Shown here one piece after another: positions 35,899-45,591 of a stretch of DNA of 64,000 nucleotides. The notes below the pieces were generated by a model. It had not been told where the DNA came from, searched no databases, and saw only the letters and a program-made list of their open reading frames with translations. The position numbers were made by a program, and so were the translations under genes. Origin of the DNA: Umezawaea endophytica (GTDB lineage Bacteria > Actinomycetota > Actinomycetes > Mycobacteriales > Pseudonocardiaceae). Location of the stretch: the NCBI RefSeq assembly GCF_025061645.1, contig NZ_JANYMP010000040.1, positions 1 to 64,000 of the forward strand. The letters are read 5' to 3'. Each line of letters starts with the position of its first letter. Positions within the stretch are counted from its first letter, which is position 1.

Positions 35899-36885
35899 TC
35901 ATCCTCCGCTCCGCGACTCCGCTTCCCTCATCACGGCCGCGGCGCGACGTCGGGTCCCGACGAGGCTCGCGACCGTGGTGACCAGCAGGGTCACGACGAT
36001 CACGCCGAGGGACAGCGTGATCGGCACCTCCGGCGCCCACGGGACGCCGTGGTGGTGCAGGGCCTCGAAGATCAGCTTGAGGCCGATGAACGCGAGCACG
36101 AAGGCCAAGCCCTTGCTCAGGTAGATGAGCCGGTCGAGCAGCCCGCCCACGAGGAAGAAGAGCTGGCGCAGCCCCATGAGGGCGAACGCGTTGGCCGTGA
36201 ACACCAGGTACGGCTCCTTGGTGAGCCCGAAGATCGCCGGGATCGAGTCGACGGCGAACAGCAGGTCCGTGGTGCCGACCGCGACCATCACGATCAGCAT
36301 CGGCGTGACGACCCGCCGCCCACCGACGCGGGTGGTGATCGCCGCGCCGCGGTAGCCGTCCGAGGTCGGCACCACCCGCCGCACCAGGCGCAGCGCCGCG
36401 TTCTCGGAGAACTCGGCCTCGCCAGACGACTCGTCCTGCCTCAGCAGCTTCCACGCCGTGAACACGAGGAAGGCGCCGAAGACGTAGAAGAGCCAGTCGA
36501 ACCGGGAGATCGCGCTCGCTCCCGCCACGATGAAGACCGCCCGCAGCGCCAGCGCCAGCACGATGCCGACGAGCAGCACCTTCTGCCGGTACTCGCGCGG
36601 CACGGCGAACCTGGACATGATCAGCACGAACACGAACAGGTTGTCGACGCTGAGCGAGTACTCCGTGATCCAGCCCGCGAAGAACTCCCCGCCGTACCGA
36701 CCGCCCGCGAACAGCGTGACCCCGAGGCCGAAGACGACGGCCAGCGACACGTAGCCGAGCACCCACAGCAGTGATTCCCGGAACGAGGGGTCGCGCGGAT
36801 TCCGTGCCACGAGCCAGAAGTCGAACGCGATCACGGCCACGAGCCCGCCGATGGTCGCCAGCCACACCCAGGTGTGCAGGTCCAT
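35899..36885 (-). CDS. TerC/Alx-family membrane protein
   Basis: 328 residues with about nine membrane helices. The two conserved acidic clusters of the family are visible: EYSLSVDNLFVFVLI near 75 and GTTDLLFAVDSIPAI near 205. Family members export manganese or protect against metal stress (Alx, MeeF, TerC). GGAAAGG spaced seven bases before ATG 36885 sets the start; a TTG six bases upstream is too close to that site. Last gene of the oxc-frc operon, suggesting metal balance matters when oxalate, a metal chelator, is handled. Confidence 0.88.
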   Translation of the reverse strand: MDLHTWVWLATIGGLVAVIAFDFWLVARNPRDPSFRESLLWVLGYVSLAVVFGLGVTLFAGGRYGGEFFAGWITEYSLSVDNLFVFVLIMSRFAVPREYRQKVLLVGIVLALALRAVFIVAGASAISRFDWLFYVFGAFLVFTAWKLLRQDESSGEAEFSENAALRLVRRVVPTSDGYRGAAITTRVGGRRVVTPMLIVMVAVGTTDLLFAVDSIPAIFGLTKEPYLVFTANAFALMGLRQLFFLVGGLLDRLIYLSKGLAFVLAFIGLKLIFEALHHHGVPWAPEVPITLSLGVIVVTLLVTTVASLVGTRRRAAAVMREAESRSGG

Positions 36886-36887
36886 GC

Positions 36888-37433
36888 TCAAGCCTTTCCG
36901 GCGCGGGACGGATGTCGGGACCGCCTGCGCTCACGGGCTTCCGCCAACGCCGCCGCGTGCGCGACGTACCGCTCGAACAGCTCGGCTGCCGCTGGGTTAC
37001 CCGTTCGCACGCGCCTCATCCACCCCGGCGCGATCCGCTCGTGCAGCCAGAGGAACCCGATGGCCCAGCCGACGCTCACCATCGCCTGGTACGCCAGGAA
37101 CCCGAGCAGGTCGGACGGCAGACCCGGTGCGCCGCCGAGGATCCACCCGGACAGCACCTCGTGCGCCAGTCGCGCCAACGGGAAGCCGACGAACCAGAAC
37201 AGCGCGGCGGGTGCGAAGACCCCGATCCGGACCTTCCCCGATCCGACCAGCACGCCGTAGATCCCGCCGAGCACGGCCAGCGGCACGCCGAGGGTCAGCG
37301 CGGTGACCATCGCCCACCCCGGTGGCTGCCCCACCACCAGCGCCAGCGCGCCCGCCACGAAGCCCGCCGTCATGCCGACGACCGCGCCGGGCACGGCCAG
37401 TTCGCCGAGTCGTCTCACCTGTGCGATGGCCAT
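36888..37433 (-). CDS. Integral membrane protein, unknown function
   Basis: 181 residues with about four membrane helices (near 15-35, 40-60, 72-92 and 112-132) and a basic Arg-rich C-terminal tail (about 140-181). No family recognised. It sits one base after the Nramp-like transporter gene and two bases before terC, so it is tightly coupled to both and could be an accessory subunit. Confidence 0.75.
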   Translation of the reverse strand: MAIAQVRRLGELAVPGAVVGMTAGFVAGALALVVGQPPGWAMVTALTLGVPLAVLGGIYGVLVGSGKVRIGVFAPAALFWFVGFPLARLAHEVLSGWILGGAPGLPSDLLGFLAYQAMVSVGWAIGFLWLHERIAPGWMRRVRTGNPAAAELFERYVAHAAALAEARERRRSRHPSRAGKA

Positions 37434-37434
37434 G

Positions 37435-38940
37435 TCAGCCGACCACGACGCCGAACTTGACCAGGCTGAAGATGAGCATCCCCAGGTAGAACACCGCACC
37501 GAACCCGATGATCAGGTTCGTGACCAGCTTGGGGCGGATGGGTTTCGGCAGCATCCTGTTGTTCACCAGCAGGAGCACGACGCAGTAGGCGCCCATCGCG
37601 AACGTCGACAGGAACGCGAGCACGTCGAGGATCGCGCCCGGCCCGTCGGCGGGACCCCACAGCAGGATCACGATGCCGAACAGGATGACGCCCCAGAGGA
37701 ACCCGGCGTAGAGCTTGGAGACGCCGAACTTCTTGGCACCGGGCACGAAGTGGTACGCCATGTCGGACTGGCCGCGGGAGAACGAGTCGAACAGGCCCAG
37801 CGTGGCGTTGAGGCCGATCAGCGCGATGAACCCGAGGAACACGCCGCCGAGCACCGATCCGCCCGCCGAGGCGAACGCGTCGGACATGGCGTTGAGCGCC
37901 GCTTCGCGCTCGCCGGACTCGATGAGCCCCTTCACGTCCGGGCTCTGCCGCGACGCGGCCTGGGCGAGCACGGTGAAGGAGATCGTGACGAGCATCGTGA
38001 TGCCCCAGAACAGCAGCAGCGCGTCGAACGTGACCCAGCGCCGCCAGCCCTTCCACTTCTTCATCTCGTCCGCGTCGGACGTGTCGAACATGAAGCCGCG
38101 GGACGGCATCTCCTCCTCTTCGCCCGCGTGCCGGAGTCCGCGCACCTTCGGGATGTGCGCGCCCATGCCGGCGCCGCTGTCGCGCAGGTGCAGCGTGTAC
38201 CACATCTGCTGCATGCCGGACGGGCCCGCGAACGCGATCGAGCCGACGATGATCGGGAACCACGCGGCCGACATCGCCTGCTCGGGGAAGTACCCGAAGT
38301 GGAACATCCCGGTGATCGTGGAGACGACGTCCGACCACTGGCCGACCATCGCCGCGACGACCGACGTGCTCACGACGAGCAGACCGATCAGCATGGCCAG
38401 GACGTTCTCCAGCAACGGGTAGATGACCCTGGCCATGCTGAAGAGGATGCCGACGAGCACCAGGCCCACGCAGGCCGAGACCACCCAGGGGATACCGGTG
38501 ATCCTCTCCAGCGCGGCCGCACCGGCCGAGAGGTGGCCAGGCCAGATGTAGACGAGCATCGCGACCACGAAGAAGAACCACATGATCGGCTTGAACACGC
38601 GCGCGGCGCCGAAGAAGATGCTCTCCCCGGTGGCCATGGCGTAGCGGGCCATCTCCAGCATCACGACCGCCTGGAGCGTGACGCCGATGAGGAACAGCCA
38701 CCGGATCTCGGGCCCGAACAGCAGCACGAGACGGGGCCACATGTACGACTCCCCCATGCCGACGCCGAGCGCGACGAGGAAGACGGTCGGTCCTAGCAGG
38801 TGGATGGAAGGTGGTGCGTCGGGCAACTTGCGGATGGGCATCGGTTCCAGTCGCCCCGCTGGCCACACCCGCTCGACCGAGGGCGGAGGGGTCACTCCGC
38901 TCTCGGACGAGCTTGCGGCCGGGGCGTTCGACGAGTCCAC
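37435..38940 (-). CDS. Nramp-like (LeuT-fold) transporter
   Basis: 501 residues with roughly eleven to twelve membrane helices after a ~50-residue disordered Ser/Pro-rich N-terminus. Overall pattern matches Nramp relatives, but the metal-binding motifs are changed: TM1 reads GVGMGESYMWPR instead of DPGN, and TM6 reads AFAGPSGMQQMWY instead of MPH. A ~55-residue charged cytoplasmic insert (about 260-315) separates the halves. A GTG at 38940 with GGGAGG seven bases upstream is the best start. In the operon after the acyl-CoA synthetase gene; it may carry oxalate, a metal-oxalate complex or a cation. Confidence 0.8.
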   Translation of the reverse strand: MDSSNAPAASSSESGVTPPPSVERVWPAGRLEPMPIRKLPDAPPSIHLLGPTVFLVALGVGMGESYMWPRLVLLFGPEIRWLFLIGVTLQAVVMLEMARYAMATGESIFFGAARVFKPIMWFFFVVAMLVYIWPGHLSAGAAALERITGIPWVVSACVGLVLVGILFSMARVIYPLLENVLAMLIGLLVVSTSVVAAMVGQWSDVVSTITGMFHFGYFPEQAMSAAWFPIIVGSIAFAGPSGMQQMWYTLHLRDSGAGMGAHIPKVRGLRHAGEEEEMPSRGFMFDTSDADEMKKWKGWRRWVTFDALLLFWGITMLVTISFTVLAQAASRQSPDVKGLIESGEREAALNAMSDAFASAGGSVLGGVFLGFIALIGLNATLGLFDSFSRGQSDMAYHFVPGAKKFGVSKLYAGFLWGVILFGIVILLWGPADGPGAILDVLAFLSTFAMGAYCVVLLLVNNRMLPKPIRPKLVTNLIIGFGAVFYLGMLIFSLVKFGVVVG

Positions 38941-39008
38941 GGTTGGGCCTCCCACGGGAGATGCGGAACTGGCTTCTCGACTGACCTCCAAGGCAGCGGT
39001 GGTCGGCG

Positions 39009-41153
39009 CTAGAGCAGCCGGGCGGACCGCGCCCAGCGGTACTTCGCGCCGAGGACCGCGACCGGCTTCTCGGTGGTGTACGGGTACGCGACGACGCCGT
39101 GCCGGTAGAGGTAGTCGCTGGCCTCTTCCACCTCGACGTCCCCGGAGAGCGAGGCGACGACCGGCTTGTCGATGCCGTTGCTCCGGTACTCCTCCACCAC
39201 TTCGACCACGAGCTTCGCGAACACCATCGGCGGCGTGACGATCGTGTGCCAGTACCCCAGGATCAGGGCGTGGATCCGCTCGTCCGCCAACCCGAGCGCG
39301 ATCGTGTTGCGGTAGGTCGACGGCGGTTCCCCGCCGGTGATGTCGACCGGGTTGCCCGCCGCGCCGAACGGCGGGATGAACTCCCGGAAGGCCGCGTCCA
39401 GGTCGTCCGGGATCTCCATGAGCGTCAGGCCGTTGTCCACGCAGGCGTCCGACAGCAGCACGCCGGAGCCGCCCGCGCCGGTGATGATGACGACGTTCTC
39501 GCCCTTGGGGGTGGGCAGCAGCGGGATGCCGCGCGCGTACTCCAGCATGTCGTTGAGGCCCGGTGCCCGGATGACGCCGCTCTGCCGCAGGATGTCGTCG
39601 TACACGCGGTCGTTGCCCGCGAGGGCCCCGGTGTGCGAGCTGGCGGCCTTGGCGCCCTGAGCGGTGCGCCCGGCCTTCAGCACCACGACGGGCTTCTTCG
39701 CCGACACGCGCTTGGCCGTCTCGGCGAACGAGCGCCCGTCCTTGAGGTCCTCCAGGTGCATCGCGATGAGCTGGGTGTTGGGGTCGGACTCGAAGAACGT
39801 CAGCAGGTCGTCCTCGTCGATGTCCGCCTTGTTGCCCACGCCCACGATGGACGACACGCCCATGCCCGCCGACCGGCTGAAGCCCAGGATGGCCATGCCG
39901 ATGCCGCCGCTCTGCGACGTGAGCGCCACACCGCCCTTGACGTCGTAGGGCGTGCAGAACGTCGCCGACAGGTTCTCCGGCGTGTAGTAGTAGCCGTAGA
40001 TGTTCGGTCCGAGTATCCGGGTGCCGTGCTTGCGGGCGATGGCCACGACCTCGTCCTGGAGCTCGTGGTTGCCGGTCTCGCCGAAGCCGGACGGGATCAG
40101 GATCGCGCCCGCCACGCCCTTGGCGCCGACCTCCTCCAGCGCCTGCGGCACGAACCTGGCCGGGATGGCGAACACCGCGACGTCGATGTCGCCCGGCACG
40201 TCGGTGATGCTCTTGAACGCCTTGCGGTCCATGATCTCGGTGGCCTTGGGGTTGATCGGGTAGATCTCCCCCGCGTAGCCGCCGTCGACCAGGTTCCTCA
40301 TCACCGAGTTGCCGATCTTGCCCTCCTCCGCCGACGCGCCGATCACGGCGACGGCGACGGGCCGCATGACGCGGTTCATCGAGGCCAGGATCTCGTCCTG
40401 GGTGAAGCGGTGCGGCACCTTCGCCGCGTCCGCGTCGACCAGGATCCGCACGTCGACCGCGGTCGCGCCGGTCGGCGTGGCGAGCACGGGGTTCAGGTCG
40501 ACCTCGGCCAACTGCGGGAAGTCCGTGACGAGGTCGGACACCCTGGTGATGAGGTCGGCGAGGGCTTTGCGGTCCACACCGGGGTTTCCGCGCACGCCGC
40601 GCAGGATCTCCGCGGCGGCGATCCCGTCGACCATCGACGCGGCGGTCTCGGAGTCGGTCGGCGCGAGCCGGAACGTCACGTCCTTGAGCACCTCGACCAG
40701 GATGCCGCCGAGGCCGAACGCGACGATCTTGCCGAACGTCTCGTCGGTGACCGCTCCGACGATGACCTCCTGGCCCTCGGTCAGCATCTGCTGCACCTGC
40801 ACGCCGACGATCTTCGCATCCGCCCGGTAGGCCTTGGCGTTGTCGACGATCGTCCGGAAGCCCTCGGCCACCTGGGAGGCCGTCTTCAGGCCGACGAGCA
40901 CGCCGCCCGCCTCGGTCTTGTGCAGGATGTCCGGTGAGACGATCTTGAGGACGACCGGGAGGCCGATCTCCTCGGCCATCGCGACGGCCATCTCCGACGA
41001 GACCGCGAGAGCCTCCTCCGGCGTCTTGATGCCGTAGGCGTCGCAGACCCGCTTGCCCTCGGGCGCGGTCAGCGAGTCGCGGCCGTCGGCGCTCACCGCC
41101 CTGAGCACTCCCTCGACCGCCGCGCGGTCGTAACCCGTTGCTGTGTCAGGCAT
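39009..41153 (-). CDS. ADP-forming acyl-CoA synthetase (acetate-CoA ligase family)
   Basis: 714 residues with the beta-type half first: ATP-grasp domain (about 20-240), then CoA-binding Rossmann domain (about 265-360; AVIGASAEEGKIGNSV), the succinyl-CoA-ligase-like domains and a C-terminal linker. The phosphorylated histidine is in SSHTGALAGND near 520. The family makes acyl-CoA from an acid, CoA and ATP. In this operon the acid could be oxalate or formate, giving oxalyl-CoA or formyl-CoA to prime the CoA-transferase cycle. ATG 21 bp after frc. Confidence 0.88.
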   Translation of the reverse strand: MPDTATGYDRAAVEGVLRAVSADGRDSLTAPEGKRVCDAYGIKTPEEALAVSSEMAVAMAEEIGLPVVLKIVSPDILHKTEAGGVLVGLKTASQVAEGFRTIVDNAKAYRADAKIVGVQVQQMLTEGQEVIVGAVTDETFGKIVAFGLGGILVEVLKDVTFRLAPTDSETAASMVDGIAAAEILRGVRGNPGVDRKALADLITRVSDLVTDFPQLAEVDLNPVLATPTGATAVDVRILVDADAAKVPHRFTQDEILASMNRVMRPVAVAVIGASAEEGKIGNSVMRNLVDGGYAGEIYPINPKATEIMDRKAFKSITDVPGDIDVAVFAIPARFVPQALEEVGAKGVAGAILIPSGFGETGNHELQDEVVAIARKHGTRILGPNIYGYYYTPENLSATFCTPYDVKGGVALTSQSGGIGMAILGFSRSAGMGVSSIVGVGNKADIDEDDLLTFFESDPNTQLIAMHLEDLKDGRSFAETAKRVSAKKPVVVLKAGRTAQGAKAASSHTGALAGNDRVYDDILRQSGVIRAPGLNDMLEYARGIPLLPTPKGENVVIITGAGGSGVLLSDACVDNGLTLMEIPDDLDAAFREFIPPFGAAGNPVDITGGEPPSTYRNTIALGLADERIHALILGYWHTIVTPPMVFAKLVVEVVEEYRSNGIDKPVVASLSGDVEVEEASDYLYRHGVVAYPYTTEKPVAVLGAKYRWARSARLL

Positions 41154-41174
41154 GTCCGGCTGTCTCCTCGGGTA

Positions 41175-42404
41175 TCAGATGACGCCTGCGGTGCGGAGCT
41201 CGCCGAGCTGCTCGGGGCTGTAGCCCAGTGCGCCCAGCACTTCGTCGTTGTGCTCACCGAGCAGCGGCGAGGTCTCGATGTCGACCGGCGAGTCGGACAG
41301 CTTGATCGGGCAACCGACGGTCTTGAACGAGCCGCGCTGCGGGTGCGGCACCTCGACGACGGTGCCGATCGCCGCGAGCGTCTCGTCCTCGATCAGCTCC
41401 TTGGTGGACAGGATCGGCCCGCACGGGACGTTGTGGGCGTTGAGCCGGTCCATCACCTCCCACTTGGTGTGCTTGAGCGTCCAGTCCTCGATCAGCGCGA
41501 ACGCCTTGTCCAGTTTGGACAGACGAGCCTCCGGCGTCGCCCACTCCGGGTCGGCGCCGAGTTCCGGTTTGCCGATCAGCTCGGTGATGGGCTTCCAGCC
41601 GACGGGCTGGATGATCACGTAGATGTAGTCGTTCGGCCCGCCCGGCGCGCAGCGCACCGCCCAGCCGGGCTGGCCGCCGCCGGAGGCGTTGCCCGAGCGC
41701 GGGACGTCCTCGCCGAAGGACTCGTTGGGGTACTCGCCCAGCGGGCCGTGGGTGAGCCGCTGCTGGTCGCGCAGCTTGACCCGGCACAGGTTCAGCACCG
41801 CGTCCTGCATGGCGACCTGGACGCGCTGGCCGCGGCCGGTGGACGTCCGCTGGTACAGCGCGGCGAGGATGCCCGCCACCAGGTGGATGCCGGTGCCGGA
41901 GTCGCCGATCTGCGCGCCCGTCGCGGTCGGCGGGCCCTCCTCGAAGCCGGTGGTGCTCATCGAACCGCCCATGGCCTGCGCGATGACCTCGTAGGCCTTG
42001 AAGTCCGCGTAGCGGCCGGGGCCGAAACCCTTGATTGAGGCGTAGATCAGGCCGGGGTTGAGCTCGGACAGCCTCGCCCACGGGAACCCGAAGCGGTCGA
42101 TCACGCCGGGGCCGAAGTTCTCCACCAGCACGTCGGTGTTCTCGACCAGCTTCGTGAACACCTCCTTGCCCTGCTCGCTCTTCATGTTCAGCGTGATGCT
42201 GCGCTTGTTGGCGTTGAGCATCGTGAAGTAGAGGCTGTCCACGCCGGGCATGTCCCGGAGCTGGCCGCGGGTGATGTCACCGCGGCCGGGGGTCTCCAGC
42301 TTCACCACGTCGGCGCCGAGCCACGCGAGGAGCTGCGTGGACGACGGTCCCGACTGGACGTGCGTCATGTCGAGGACGCGGACGCCCTCCAGTGCCTTTC
42401 CCAT
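41175..42404 (-). CDS. frc: Formyl-CoA:oxalate CoA-transferase
   Basis: 409-residue class III CoA-transferase. Aligns by eye along its length with Oxalobacter Frc: N-terminal [25 protein letters not shown] near 62, catalytic Asp168 in [10 protein letters not shown] (Asp169 in Oxalobacter), [19 protein letters not shown] near 200 and the glycine loop SGGGQPGW near 242. It transfers CoA from formyl-CoA to oxalate, releasing formate and giving oxalyl-CoA. Directly behind the ThDP decarboxylase gene (30-bp gap) in a six-gene minus-strand operon. Confidence 0.95.
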   Translation of the reverse strand: MGKALEGVRVLDMTHVQSGPSSTQLLAWLGADVVKLETPGRGDITRGQLRDMPGVDSLYFTMLNANKRSITLNMKSEQGKEVFTKLVENTDVLVENFGPGVIDRFGFPWARLSELNPGLIYASIKGFGPGRYADFKAYEVIAQAMGGSMSTTGFEEGPPTATGAQIGDSGTGIHLVAGILAALYQRTSTGRGQRVQVAMQDAVLNLCRVKLRDQQRLTHGPLGEYPNESFGEDVPRSGNASGGGQPGWAVRCAPGGPNDYIYVIIQPVGWKPITELIGKPELGADPEWATPEARLSKLDKAFALIEDWTLKHTKWEVMDRLNAHNVPCGPILSTKELIEDETLAAIGTVVEVPHPQRGSFKTVGCPIKLSDSPVDIETSPLLGEHNDEVLGALGYSPEQLGELRTAGVI

Positions 42405-42434
42405 GGGGAAGTCCTCCCGCTAGAGGGGCGCGCG

Positions 42435-44189
42435 CTACTTGTACATGGTCTGGTTCATGGTTCCGGGCGCGTACGCGTCCGGATCGACCCAGACGTTGAT
42501 CAGCGAGGGCAGCCCGGACTCGCGAGCGCGCCGGAGCGCGGGCGCGATGTCCTTGGGGTCGCGCACCTCCTCGCCGTAGCCGCCGAGCATCTTGGCGAAC
42601 TGGTCGTACTTCACGTCGCCGAGCGTGTTGCCGACGCGTTCCCGCTCCACGCCGTACTTCTGGGCCTGGCCGTAGCGGATCTGGTTCATCGACGAGTTGT
42701 TGCCGACGATGCCGACGAACGGGAGGTCGTAGCGGACGAGGGTCTCGAAGTCCCAGCCGGTGAGGCTGAAAGCGCCGTCGCCGAACAGCGCGACGACCTC
42801 CTTGTCCGGGCGGGCGAGCTTGGCGGCGAGGACGAACGGGACGCCGACGCCGAGCGTGCCCAGCGGGCCGGGGTCCATCCAGTGGCCGGGGGACTTGGGC
42901 TGCACGACCTGGCCGGAGAACGTGACGATGTCGCCGCCGTCGCCGATGTAGATCGAGTCCTCGGTCAGGAACTCGTTGATCTCGTGCACCAGCCGGTACG
43001 GGTGGATCGGCGAGGCGTCGGACATCAGGTTGGGGAGCCTGCGCTGCCGCGCCTGCTCCTCCACGCCGTGCAGCTCCTCCAGCCACGCCTTGCGGCCCAC
43101 GGCGCCGTTGTCGACCCGCCCGGAGGCCGCGGCGGCGACGGCGGACAGCACGAGGCCCGCGTCGCCGACGATGCCGAGGTCGATGTCGCGGTTCTTGCCG
43201 ACGGTGCGGTAGTCCAGGTCGACCTGCACGACCGTCGCCTTCGCCGAGAGCCTGCGGCCGTAGCCCATCCGGAAGTCGAACGGCGTGCCGACGATGACGA
43301 TCACGTCGGCGTTGTCGAACGCGTACCGGCGGGAGAGCTGGAAGTGGTGCGGGTCGCCGGGCGGCAGGCTGCCGCGGCCCGCGCCGTTCATGTAGGCCGG
43401 GATGTTGAGCTGCCGCACCAGGTCCACGGCCGCGTCGGTGGCGCGCGTCGTCCAGACCTGGCTGCCCAGCAGGATCGCGGGCTTCTTGGCGCCCACCAGG
43501 AGGTCCGCCAGCCGCTCCACGTCCGCGGGGTCGCCGCCGGAACGCGTGGAGGCGCGGTACCGGCCCTCCTCGGGGACGCGGGCCTTGTCCACGGGAACCT
43601 TGGCGTCCAGGACGTCGCGCGGGATCTCCAGGAACGACGGGCCAGGAGCGCCGTGGTAGCACTCGCGGAACGCCATCGACACCAGGTCGGCGATCCGCGC
43701 GGTGGCCGGGACGGTGGCGGCGAACTTGGTGATCGGCGTCATCATGTCGACGTGCGGCAGGTCCTGCAACGAGCCCATCTTGTGCTGGCTCAACGATCCC
43801 TGGCCGCCGATCAGCAGCATCGGGCTCTCCGCGCGGAACGCGTTCGCCACACCGGTGACCGCGTCGGTGGTGCCGGGGCCCGCCGTGACGACGGCGCAGC
43901 CGGGCTTGCCGGTGACGCGGGCGTACCCGTCGGCCGCGTGCGCCGCCACCTGCTCGTGGCGCACGTCGATGACCTTGATGCCCTCGTCGACGCAGCCGTC
44001 GTAGATGTCGATGATGTGGCCGCCGCACAGGGTGAAGATCGTGTCGATGCCCTCGGCCTTCAACGCCTTGGCCACCAGGTGTCCACCGGAGATCAGTTCC
44101 GGACCGGCCGGGGTGGGATCGGTCGGGGTGCCGTCGGTGCCGGGCGCAACGCTGCCGCCTGAGGCAGCCTCGGTCGCTGTCCGCGCCAT
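42435..44189 (-). CDS. ThDP-dependent enzyme, probable oxalyl-CoA decarboxylase
   Basis: 584 residues, acetolactate-synthase fold. Pyrimidine domain contains the activating glutamate in VRHEQVAAHAADGYARV near 80. The ThDP/Mg motif is GDGAFSLTGWDFETLVRYDLP near 465, continuing to GNNSS. Neighbouring frc makes oxalyl-CoA to formyl-CoA plus CO2 the likely reaction. However, where Oxalobacter Oxc has the active-site Tyr-Glu pair (DYEEMDQ), this protein has SLQDLPHVD, closer to actinobacterial acetolactate-synthase-like proteins. The call therefore rests largely on context. First gene of the operon. Confidence 0.75.
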   Translation of the reverse strand: MARTATEAASGGSVAPGTDGTPTDPTPAGPELISGGHLVAKALKAEGIDTIFTLCGGHIIDIYDGCVDEGIKVIDVRHEQVAAHAADGYARVTGKPGCAVVTAGPGTTDAVTGVANAFRAESPMLLIGGQGSLSQHKMGSLQDLPHVDMMTPITKFAATVPATARIADLVSMAFRECYHGAPGPSFLEIPRDVLDAKVPVDKARVPEEGRYRASTRSGGDPADVERLADLLVGAKKPAILLGSQVWTTRATDAAVDLVRQLNIPAYMNGAGRGSLPPGDPHHFQLSRRYAFDNADVIVIVGTPFDFRMGYGRRLSAKATVVQVDLDYRTVGKNRDIDLGIVGDAGLVLSAVAAAASGRVDNGAVGRKAWLEELHGVEEQARQRRLPNLMSDASPIHPYRLVHEINEFLTEDSIYIGDGGDIVTFSGQVVQPKSPGHWMDPGPLGTLGVGVPFVLAAKLARPDKEVVALFGDGAFSLTGWDFETLVRYDLPFVGIVGNNSSMNQIRYGQAQKYGVERERVGNTLGDVKYDQFAKMLGGYGEEVRDPKDIAPALRRARESGLPSLINVWVDPDAYAPGTMNQTMYK

Positions 44190-44259
44190 AACTGGTCAAC
44201 TCCTTAGTTCGCTCCACTCGGCCGGTCCGGCTGGCCGCTCCGGTGATGTTCTCTGTAGA

Positions 44260-44281
44260 TTGCATACCGTATGGGGTAGGC
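44260..44281. promoter_or_regulatory. Putative GntR operator between the divergent oxc and sucC operons
   Basis: TTGCATACCGTATGG: GCATAC and GTATGG one base apart, with a further GTAGGC giving the N8 spacing as well. It lies 71 bp from the oxc-like ATG and about 150 bp from the sucC start, in a 243-bp divergent promoter region that is AT-rich around the site. Confidence 0.6.
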
Positions 44282-44432
44282 ATATAGTTACGCCTCGTTG
44301 GGGCCGATGTCCAGAGGGCGTCAGGAAGATTTCGGTGACGTGACCCGGTCGGCCCGTTATCCCTCCCAGACCGGTCGCCGCACGGGGTCCCACGCCCGTG
44401 CGGCCCGGTCGCGCGCAGAGAGGACGGCCGCC

Positions 44433-45590
44433 TTGGACCTCTACGAACACGAGGCGAGAGACCTGTTCGCCGCCCACGGAGTACCGGTGTCCGCCGGTCT
44501 CGTCGCCACGACACCCGAGGAGGCCCGCGCCGCCGCCACCGCGATCGGCGGGGCCGTGGTGGTCAAGGCGCAGGTCAAGACCGGTGGCAGGGGCAAGGCG
44601 GGCGGGGTGCGGTTCGCCCCGTCGCCCGACGACGCGGCGAGTGCGGCGGACGCGGTCCTCGGCATGGACATCAAGGGCCACACCGTCCACAAGGTGCTGG
44701 TGACCGCGGCCAGCGAGATCGCCCAGGAGTACTACTTCTCCTTCCTGCTGGACCGGGCGAACCGGACGTTCCTCGCGATGGCGTCCGTGGAGGGGGGCGT
44801 GGAGATCGAGGAGATCGCCGCGTCCACCCCCTCCGCGCTCGCCAGGGTCCCCGTCGACGCGCTCGCGGGCGTCGACCTCGCCAAGGCGCACGAGATCGTT
44901 GCGGCGGCGGGACTTCCGGTCGAGGTCGCACCGGTCGTCGTCGCGCTGTGGGAGGTGTTCGTCACCGAGGACGCCACCCTGGTCGAGGTGAACCCGTTGG
45001 CGCGCACCAAGACCGGTGAGGTGCTCGCCCTGGACGGCAAGGTGACCCTGGACGACAACGCCGCGTTCCGGCATCCGGGGCACGCCGCGTTCGCCGACGA
45101 CCACGCGGGCGACCCGCTGGAACGGGCGGCGCGGGAGAAGGGCCTCAACTACGTCAAGCTCGACGGCGAGATCGGCGTCATCGGCAACGGCGCCGGGCTG
45201 GTGATGTCGACGCTGGACGTCGTGGCGCAGGCGAGCACCGAACTCGGCGGGTCGGGTCCGGCGAACTTCCTGGACATCGGCGGCGGCGCGTCGGCGCAGG
45301 TGATGGCCGACGGGCTGGAGGTCGTCCTCGGCGACCCCGGCGTGCGCAGCGTCGTCGTGAACGTCTTCGGCGGCATCACCGCGTGCGACGCCGTCGCGGA
45401 CGGGATCGTGCGGGCCCTGGAGATCCTCGGCGACCAGGCGCGCAAGCCGATCGTCGTGCGGCTGGACGGGAACAACGTCGACGAGGGGCGGCGGATACTG
45501 AAGACCGCCGACCACCCGCTGATCACGTTGGCGGACACCATGGACGGCGCGGCCCACCAGGCGGCCTCGCTCGCGGCTCAGGGGGTGTGA
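44433..45590 (+). CDS. sucC: Succinyl-CoA synthetase beta-like subunit
   Basis: 385 residues. ATP-grasp domain with [18 protein letters not shown] near 42 and [19 protein letters not shown] near 187, then the C-terminal CoA-ligase domain ([17 protein letters not shown] near 287, [16 protein letters not shown] near 310). I choose TTG 44433, giving the standard [12 protein letters not shown] start, with AGAGAGGA about ten bases upstream. Probably a paralogue of the TCA-cycle enzyme dedicated to this regulon; it could supply succinyl-CoA as a CoA donor or act on another dicarboxylate. Confidence 0.88.
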   Translation: MDLYEHEARDLFAAHGVPVSAGLVATTPEEARAAATAIGGAVVVKAQVKTGGRGKAGGVRFAPSPDDAASAADAVLGMDIKGHTVHKVLVTAASEIAQEYYFSFLLDRANRTFLAMASVEGGVEIEEIAASTPSALARVPVDALAGVDLAKAHEIVAAAGLPVEVAPVVVALWEVFVTEDATLVEVNPLARTKTGEVLALDGKVTLDDNAAFRHPGHAAFADDHAGDPLERAAREKGLNYVKLDGEIGVIGNGAGLVMSTLDVVAQASTELGGSGPANFLDIGGGASAQVMADGLEVVLGDPGVRSVVVNVFGGITACDAVADGIVRALEILGDQARKPIVVRLDGNNVDEGRRILKTADHPLITLADTMDGAAHQAASLAAQGV

Positions 45591-45591
45591 G

